From Planococcaceae bacterium UBA3378 (lineage in GTDB: Bacteria; Bacillota; Bacilli; Bacillales_A; Planococcaceae): DNA of 11,257 bases. The notes under the pieces are model-generated. The model was not told where the DNA came from. It did no database searches and saw only the letters and a program-made list of their open reading frames with translations. Numbering within the stretch: position 1 is the stretch's first letter; each line of letters begins with the position of its first letter. The DNA is taken from positions 14,530 through 25,786 of the forward strand of contig DEQA01000251.1 in NCBI GenBank assembly GCA_002359075.1, written 5' to 3'. The position numbers and the translations under genes were made by a program. This document shows positions 6,526-11,257 of the stretch, piece after piece.

Positions 6526-7152
6526 TTATCCTAACACTCCCATCAAGTAAACTACTGTGAAGATGAATACCCATACAACGTCGATAAAGTGCCAATAAAT
6601 TGAGGCTGCAAAGAACTTCGGTGCGTTGTATAACGTTAATCCACGCTTCGCATTACGAAGAATTAATCCCGTAATCCAAACTAAACCAATGATAACGTGT
6701 AGACCATGCGTACCTACCAGCGTAAAGAATGCTGAAGAGAACGCTGATTGTGTATAGCCAAATCCAATGTGTACATAATGCTGGAACTCATAGATTTCCA
6801 GTGCCAGGAACCCAAGACCTAAAAGAACAGTAATTGCCATCCAAGTAATGACACCTTTAGCATTATGGTTCTTCATGTGATACATGGCGTAAACAGACGT
6901 TAATGAAGATGTTAATAACAGCATCGTCATCATAAATGCTAACGGCAATTCAAACAAGCTTTGTGTAGTGAATTCCATACCGGCAGGACCTTGATTCTTC
7001 AGTGCCAGGTATGTTGCGAACACACTTGCAAACAATACTGTATCAGATGCAAGGAAAATCCAAATCCCTACGAACTTGTTTCTCCCTTCCATTGTAGCCG
7101 TTTCAGCATGCTGCGGCCAATTTTGCGGAGTAAATTTTTGATTAACGTCCAT
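6526..7152 (-). CDS. ctaE: caa3-type cytochrome c oxidase subunit III
   Basis: The 208-residue membrane protein has five predicted segments, the short form of subunit III found in Bacillus-type oxidases, in which two segments of the longer mitochondrial type are carried by subunit I instead. Family features include the N-terminal KFVGIWIFLASDTVLFAS, the ALEIYEF segment, GTHGLHVIIGLVWI with its conserved histidines, and the C-terminal YWHFIDVVWVFIFTVVYL. It contains no redox centre and supports subunit I. Its ATG (7152-7150) shares one base with the ctaD stop (TAATG), a tight translational coupling. ctaF starts one base after its stop. Confidence 0.95.
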   Translation of the reverse strand: MDVNQKFTPQNWPQHAETATMEGRNKFVGIWIFLASDTVLFASVFATYLALKNQGPAGMEFTTQSLFELPLAFMMTMLLLTSSLTSVYAMYHMKNHNAKGVITWMAITVLLGLGFLALEIYEFQHYVHIGFGYTQSAFSSAFFTLVGTHGLHVIIGLVWITGLILRNAKRGLTLYNAPKFFAASIYWHFIDVVWVFIFTVVYLMGVLG

Positions 7153-9083
7153 TAACGTTTACCCCCTTTTGCACGGAATTCAGCAAGTTCCTTCTCGATT
7201 TGTTCTACCTCTTCCTTATGGACATGGTAGCCATAATCATCTTTGACTGAACGAATGATCATACATAGTACTGTAAGACCAAGACCACCGATTAGCAATG
7301 CCAAAGACAATCCAGGTGATACGCTTTCCGCAGTGCCAGCTTTTGCTTGGTCTCCCCACGGGCTGTATAATGCACCAAATGCTGCTATGAAAGTACCGAT
7401 TGACATAATGAATGGTAAAATCGAGTTGTTTGGCATATGGATATCGCCTAGTGGCTCTGCATATACCATACCCTCTTTATTCCCTTCATGTTTTTCAATC
7501 CAGTACGGATCATATCCACGAACAAGTGGAGTTTGTTTAAAGTTATAGAATGGCAGCGGTGTTTCAAGCGCCCATTCAAGAGAACGTCCATCGCCCCAGT
7601 AGTCGCGGCGGTTAAGTGGTGCAGTTTTAATTGAAATCAATACGTTGATCACAAGTAGGATTACCCCTACACCCATCATTAATGCACCGATTGTAGAGAT
7701 GAAGTTGAATGTATCCCAGCCTTGGCCATCCATGTACGTGAATACACGACGTGGCATACCCATTAAACCTAAGAAATGCTGTAAGAAGAATGTTAAATGG
7801 AAACCAATGAAGAAGATCCAGAAAGTAAGAACCCCTAGTTTCTCATTCAACGCACGGTTGAACATAATCGGCCAGTAGAAATGTGCTGCACCGAATAACG
7901 CAGTTACGATACCCCCTACGATAACGTAGTGGAAGTGAGCTACGATAAAGTAAGAATCATGTAATTGGTAGTCAAGCGGTGCAGTCGCCTGCATAACCCC
8001 TGTAACACCACCCGCAACGAATGACGGGATGAAACCAAGTGCATACAGCATAGGTACTGTAACTTTAATCGAACCGCCCCAAATAGTCAGGATCCAGTTG
8101 AATACTTTCATACCTGTTGGTACAGCGATCGCCATTGTTGCTACAGCGAAGATTGCATTCGCAGTTGCGCCAAGACCTGTTGTAAACATGTGGTGGGCCC
8201 AAACCATGAATCCTAAGAAACCAATTAAGATTGTCGCAAATACCATGGAAGAGTAACCGAATAAACGTTTACGTGCGAATACCGGAATGATTTCAGAGAA
8301 CAAACCAAATGCCGGTAATACTAAAATATATACTTCAGGGTGACCAAAGATCCAGAATAAGTGCTCCCAAATAATAGTGTTACCCCCCATTGTATGATCG
8401 AAGAAGTTTGCTCCGAACATACGGTCCACTAACATTAGGAATAAACCTGCTGTAAGAGGTGGGAAAGCAAATAAGATTAATGTACTTGAAACTAAAGATG
8501 TCCAAGTAAATAGCGGCATACGCATGAACGTCATACCAGGTGCACGCATCGTAATGATTGTTACGATGAAGTTGATACCGGAAATTAATGTACCGGCACC
8601 GGAAATTTGTAAACCTAATACATAGAAGTCAATACCATGTCCAGGCGAGTATAATGATAATGATGCATAAGATGTCCATCCTGCGTCAGGAGCTCCACCT
8701 AGGAAGAACGATAGGTGAAGGAACACCGCACCAAAGAAGAATAACCAGAATCCAAGTGCATTAAGGAACGGGAATGCAACGTCCCGTGCCCCGATTTGCA
8801 GGGGGACGATGGCATTCATAAAGGCAAATAGTAACGGTGTCGCTGCTAAAAATAGCATCGTCGTACCGTGCATTGTTAATAATTCGTTAAATAGGCCTGC
8901 TGAGATGAAATCGTTATTCGGAATCATCAATTGAACACGCATTAATAGCGCTTCAAAACCAGCAATGGCGAAGAACAGTGTACCGGCAGCTAAATAAAGA
9001 ATGGCGATCTTCTTATGATCGACAGTCGTTAAGTAGTCCCAAACATGTCCCCCGAAGCCCTTTTTCTTAGCGACAGAGCTCAC
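7152..9083 (-). CDS. ctaD: caa3-type cytochrome c oxidase subunit I
   Basis: The 643-residue catalytic subunit reduces oxygen to water at a heme a3-CuB centre and pumps protons. The ligands are all present: H72 and H385 for low-spin heme a, H383 for heme a3, and H248, H297 and H298 for CuB. Y252 is the tyrosine cross-linked to H248. The motif GHPEVY (247-252) keeps the D-channel glutamate E250, marking an A1-type heme-copper oxidase. After the twelve core segments the C-terminal part holds two more, as in the Bacillus form. The frame is open to a TTG at 9101, but that codon overlaps the ribosome site. The GTG at 9083 is chosen because GAGGGAGG lies 8 bases upstream and gives MSSVAKKKGFGGHVWDYLTT. 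Its stop overlaps the ctaE start by one base; ctaC ends 39 bases upstream. Confidence 0.95.
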   Translation of the reverse strand: MSSVAKKKGFGGHVWDYLTTVDHKKIAILYLAAGTLFFAIAGFEALLMRVQLMIPNNDFISAGLFNELLTMHGTTMLFLAATPLLFAFMNAIVPLQIGARDVAFPFLNALGFWLFFFGAVFLHLSFFLGGAPDAGWTSYASLSLYSPGHGIDFYVLGLQISGAGTLISGINFIVTIITMRAPGMTFMRMPLFTWTSLVSSTLILFAFPPLTAGLFLMLVDRMFGANFFDHTMGGNTIIWEHLFWIFGHPEVYILVLPAFGLFSEIIPVFARKRLFGYSSMVFATILIGFLGFMVWAHHMFTTGLGATANAIFAVATMAIAVPTGMKVFNWILTIWGGSIKVTVPMLYALGFIPSFVAGGVTGVMQATAPLDYQLHDSYFIVAHFHYVIVGGIVTALFGAAHFYWPIMFNRALNEKLGVLTFWIFFIGFHLTFFLQHFLGLMGMPRRVFTYMDGQGWDTFNFISTIGALMMGVGVILLVINVLISIKTAPLNRRDYWGDGRSLEWALETPLPFYNFKQTPLVRGYDPYWIEKHEGNKEGMVYAEPLGDIHMPNNSILPFIMSIGTFIAAFGALYSPWGDQAKAGTAESVSPGLSLALLIGGLGLTVLCMIIRSVKDDYGYHVHKEEVEQIEKELAEFRAKGGKR

Positions 9084-9122
9084 AACTTTAACCTCCCTCA
9101 AAAATTTCTATACGAATGTGAA

Positions 9123-10187
9123 TCAATCTTCAACAGATAGTGTCATTAAGTACTCAGCAATCGCTTTCGCTTCTTCTTCACTAACCGAGTATTTACCATC
9201 CATCAAGTTGCTAGGTTTATAGCTTTCGGGATCCATAATCCAGTTAGTTGTTTCTTCAACACTATGCTCTATGAAACCAGCTACACGGTTACGGTCACCG
9301 AAGGCAGTCAAGTTCGGTCCAACACCTGCGCCTGATACCGCTGATACTGCGTGACAGCCTAAACAGCTATTCGCAAATGCAGCTTCCCCGGCATCTGAAG
9401 AGTTAGCATCTGCTGTATTACCTTCTGTAGCCTGCATTGCAGCTACCCAAGTGTCAAATGCTTCAGGACTTAACGTTTTTACTTTGAAATCCATTAAAGC
9501 ATGGGAAGGACCGCATAACTCAGCACATTTACCATAAAATACGCCGTCTTTTAAACCTTCAGATTCTTCGTCGAATTGTAGATAGAATTTGTTTAAGTTA
9601 TCTACGTTTGTATCCATCTTACCGCCGACAGCAGGGATCCAGAATGAGTGCTTTACATCAGCAGCCAGCAGGTTGAAGTATACTTTTTCTCCCGTTGGAA
9701 CAACAAGCTCTTGAGCTGTGATAATTCCTAAATCCGGGTATTCGAACTCCCACCAGTACAATTTTGCAGTTACATTGACAGTAAGTGCCGTTTTGTTTCC
9801 TTCTTCATCCACTTCATCCATTGCAGCAACATTCGCAAATTTATAAGTGGCTGTTAGTGTAGGAACAGCTAAGATTAGAAGTAAAACGATTGGAATAACT
9901 GTCCAGATTACTTCAAGAGTATGGCTGCCCTCTACTTGTTTTGGCATGTAATCATCGCCAACTTTAGAACGGCGGAATTTAGCAAAAGCAAGTAAATAAA
10001 TAACTGAAACAACGATTACTACTAACGCCATAATACTTACTGCTAAAATTAAAATATTTAACTGTTCCTGCCCTACCGGACCAGATGGCTTAAGCGTTGA
10101 AATATATTCTTCGCCACAAGCAGAAAGGAATACAGTTAAAACTGATAGCAATGCAAATAGACGCCATTTTTTAAGCCCTTTCATCAT
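9123..10187 (-). CDS. ctaC: caa3-type cytochrome c oxidase subunit II with fused cytochrome c domain
   Basis: The 354-residue lipoprotein accepts electrons and passes them to subunit I. Order of parts: lipoprotein signal ending in LSAC with the lipidated C24; two membrane helices (about 44-68 and 91-112); an extracytoplasmic CuA domain with H180, C221, E223, C225, H229 and M232 (KCAELCGPSHALM); and a C-terminal cytochrome c domain with heme motif CLGCH at 275-279 and a likely axial M329. The fused c domain defines the caa3 type, which can take electrons without a separate soluble cytochrome c. Two ATG codons in a row begin the frame; the first (10187) sits 12 bases after AGAGAGG, a rather long spacing, and the second would be further off. 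It is the first gene of the ctaCDEF unit; ctaB, usually its upstream neighbour, is missing. Confidence 0.95.
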   Translation of the reverse strand: MMKGLKKWRLFALLSVLTVFLSACGEEYISTLKPSGPVGQEQLNILILAVSIMALVVIVVSVIYLLAFAKFRRSKVGDDYMPKQVEGSHTLEVIWTVIPIVLLLILAVPTLTATYKFANVAAMDEVDEEGNKTALTVNVTAKLYWWEFEYPDLGIITAQELVVPTGEKVYFNLLAADVKHSFWIPAVGGKMDTNVDNLNKFYLQFDEESEGLKDGVFYGKCAELCGPSHALMDFKVKTLSPEAFDTWVAAMQATEGNTADANSSDAGEAAFANSCLGCHAVSAVSGAGVGPNLTAFGDRNRVAGFIEHSVEETTNWIMDPESYKPSNLMDGKYSVSEEEAKAIAEYLMTLSVED

Positions 10188-10380
10188 AGCTTAATAAAAC
10201 CTCTCTTTCTTTGTTGTATTTTCATGTGCAACCAGGACTGTGGTTTAGTTCTATGTGAATTCTTCCAATTCAAGAAAGAATTCCTACCTTTAGCTTAACA
10301 TTGAATAAACCATCTTAATAGCCCATCCTTCACTCACTTAGATAATAAATGAACAAAGTATGTCTAATTTTGGTTTTTCA

Positions 10381-10495
10381 GTTAAAGGCGGGAAGCTGAG
10401 AGCAGCCATTCATGCAGTTTTCTTCGTCAAACGTCTCCAGCTATAAGAACTATGTTTCGCAAGTCTTCACATGTCGGCACCTCGCCGTAAATAAC
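10381..10495 (-). other. candidate structured RNA element in the ctaC leader
   Basis: Read on the - strand, several arms nest. GTTA (10495-10492) pairs with TAAC (10384-10381). GGCG-A-GG (10486-10480) pairs with CCCGCC (10392-10387), with one bulged A. ATGT (10474-10471) pairs with ACAT (10455-10452). AGCTGgAGA (10442-10434) pairs with TCTCAGCT (10401-10394), with one bulged G. Together they could form a multi-branch fold about 200 bases before ctaC. A competing CGGC/GCCG hairpin exists at 10475-10487. I recognise no known riboswitch class, and single-sequence folds of this size often arise by chance. Confidence 0.3.
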
Positions 10496-10563
10496 AAAAT
10501 TTCACTTACAAAGCCGTTTGAATGGGTTCATGTCAATTCACAGATGATATTTTCAATATACTG

Positions 10564-10592
10564 AATATATGAAATACCTCTTTTGCTGAAAA
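10564..10592 (-). promoter_or_regulatory. weak candidate promoter for ctaCDEF
   Basis: On the - strand, TTTTCA (10592-10587) is followed by 17 bases and TATATT (10569-10564). The -10 box is good and the -35 box poor. An imperfect inverted repeat with TTTCA and TGAAA ends (10551-10574) overlaps the -10 region and could be an operator. It would give a leader of about 370 bases before ctaC. No better sigma-A promoter was found closer to ctaC. Confidence 0.3.
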
Positions 10593-10924
10593 GCCAACTA
10601 CCTCTATGTAAATGGGTCAGGAAATGAGAAGAAATTAGTACCAATCTTTATGATTGCAGATTGATCATTTACATAAAATGACGTTTGGCAATTCAGTTCT
10701 TCCATAGCCGTTAGAATGTGGCCAACATGACACTTTCCCACTCCTTTCATTTTTGTAAGCATATTCCGCTAACACTAACTATATCGAAATTTGTCCATGA
10801 TTTCTATACGTTTCAACAAATTTCAAAGAAAGTTTGATGCATCCTAACATAATACAATTTGAGGAAAATCATCATATATATAGTAATCTATTTTCCAATT
10901 AGTATATGTGAAGGTAGAGGCACG

Positions 10925-10946
10925 AATTTATGAACAATTTGTGAAA
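10925..10946 (+). promoter_or_regulatory. tandem ResD-like boxes upstream of ctaA
   Basis: AATTTATGAAC (10925-10935) and AATTTGTGAAA (10936-10946) are direct repeats with an 11-base period, about one helical turn. They resemble the TTTGTGAAT-type sites of the respiration regulator ResD, which activates ctaA in B. subtilis. They lie roughly 70-95 bases upstream of the predicted ctaA start of transcription, a reasonable activator position. The match is by eye. Confidence 0.45.
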
Positions 10947-10982
10947 TGGAAGCCGCCTGTAAAAAGGGATTTTTATTTGAAG

Positions 10983-11011
10983 TTGTCTTTTATTGGTTTA
11001 TTCGCTATCAT
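10983..11011 (+). promoter_or_regulatory. candidate sigma-A promoter of ctaA
   Basis: TTGTCT (10983-10988) is followed by 17 bases and TATCAT (11006-11011). Transcription would begin near 11018, leaving a leader of about 55 bases. The ResD-like boxes lie just upstream. The -10 box is one step from consensus, so an activator may help. Confidence 0.6.
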
Positions 11012-11072
11012 TTTAAATTAGAGACGCTTTTTAGGGAGCGATGTTGAAATCAGAAGTAGGTGGCACATAATC

Positions 11073-11257
11073 ATGCAACATAACAAATATTTGAAATGGC
11101 TTGCTGTAGCTGCAACGATCGGTATGTTGTTTATCCTGATAGGCGGGGCGCTTGTTACAAAAACAGATAGCGGCCTTGGCTGTGGTCGCAATTGGCCTGA
11201 TTGTAACGGGTCACTTATTCCTCAGGAAATAACGACAGAAGTATTAATTGAATTTTC
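11073..11257 (+). CDS. ctaA: heme A synthase, N-terminal part (cut by window end)
   Basis: Only 61 codons are present. They encode MQHNKYLKWLAVAATIG, a first membrane helix (about residues 8-28) and the first extracytoplasmic loop with GLGCGRNWPDCNGSLIP. The two cysteines of that loop (C38 and C45) form the conserved pair of Bacillus-type CtaA, and the ALVTKTDSGLGC segment is a family hallmark. CtaA is an integral membrane enzyme that oxidises the heme O methyl group to the formyl group of heme A, needed by the CtaD hemes. The ATG at 11073 has AGGTGG (11057-11062) 10 bases upstream. The gene is divergent from ctaCDEF, as in B. subtilis, but ctaB, which makes the heme O substrate, is not between them. 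A nine-codon frame (11041-11070) ends two bases before the start codon. Confidence 0.93.
   Translation, partial: MQHNKYLKWLAVAATIGMLFILIGGALVTKTDSGLGCGRNWPDCNGSLIPQEITTEVLIEF

Larger units (their letters stand above)
10188..11072. other. long spacer between divergent ctaC and ctaA, no convincing gene
   Basis: In these 885 bases I find no open frame above 60 codons and no match to ctaB in any frame I read. The stretch is AT-rich. It holds a candidate ctaC promoter (10564-10592), a foldable element (10381-10495), a 9-bp perfect inverted repeat (10606-10614 with 10666-10674), ResD-like boxes (10925-10946) and the ctaA promoter (10983-11011). Short - strand frames exist: 52 codons at 10762-10604, without a good ribosome site, and 22 codons with a GTG start at 10733-10665, behind a good AAAGGAG at 10747-10741. 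Neither resembles a protein I know. Confidence 0.7.

Noticed and set aside
7243..8256. Open frames on the + strand inside ctaD, and similar ones opposite cysP, sat and ctaE
   Set aside because: They are antisense shadows of strongly conserved genes, with no ribosome sites or recognisable products.
9084..9101. ctaD starting at the TTG at 9101 (649 residues)
   Set aside because: That codon overlaps the GAGGGAGG ribosome site; the GTG at 9083 has ideal 8-base spacing.
10515..10537. Perfect-looking TTGACA on the - strand as the ctaC -35 box (10531-10526)
   Set aside because: No acceptable -10 sequence occurs 15-19 bases downstream.
10908..11021. 37-codon + strand frame with GTG start, protein-like, with one hydrophobic segment
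   Set aside because: There is no ribosome site before the GTG, and the frame covers the ResD-like boxes and the ctaA promoter. I recognise no family. It may deserve a homology search but is not annotated.

Overview
The window looks like chromosome of a low-GC Gram-positive bacterium of the order Bacillales. The gene families (caa3-type cytochrome c oxidase, CysP-type sulfate permease, CtaG/CtaM assembly factors, YugN-like protein), the strong AGGAGG-type ribosome sites and the AT-rich spacers all fit. A Planococcaceae relative such as Solibacillus or Lysinibacillus is my guess; nothing here proves the genus.

Layout from left to right. A YugN-like gene (+ strand, 110-478) converges on the small membrane protein gene ctaM (DUF420, - strand), with a hairpin terminator behind each. 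ctaM is co-transcribed with ctaG from a clear sigma-A promoter at 2098-2126. Next comes a compact sulfate-assimilation operon on the - strand, transcribed cysH-cysP-sat-cysC. It has its own promoter (6048-6075), a leader with a large hairpin (5917-5961) and its own terminator (2307-2334). Beyond it lie ctaF, ctaE, ctaD and ctaC (- strand, transcribed C-D-E-F), tightly packed and closed by a terminator at 6139-6172. About 885 bases without a convincing gene follow, and then the first 61 codons of divergent ctaA (+ strand), cut by the window edge.

Function. CtaC, D, E and F are the four subunits of a caa3-type oxidase, in which the CuA subunit carries a fused cytochrome c domain. CtaA converts heme O to heme A for this enzyme; CtaG and CtaM help it mature. 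CysP imports sulfate, Sat makes APS, CysC phosphorylates APS to PAPS, and CysH reduces APS and/or PAPS to sulfite.

Main points of interest: the cys operon sits inside what is a continuous cta cluster in Bacillus subtilis; ctaB (heme O synthase), expected between ctaA and ctaC, is absent; the cysH leader has a strong hairpin whose G-U pairs favour the - strand RNA but shows no SAM-riboswitch core; and the ctaA-ctaC spacer holds tandem ResD-like boxes and a foldable element. I see no mobile element, CRISPR array, tRNA or rRNA, and no clearly new multi-gene system. The novelty here lies in gene arrangement and non-coding regulation.
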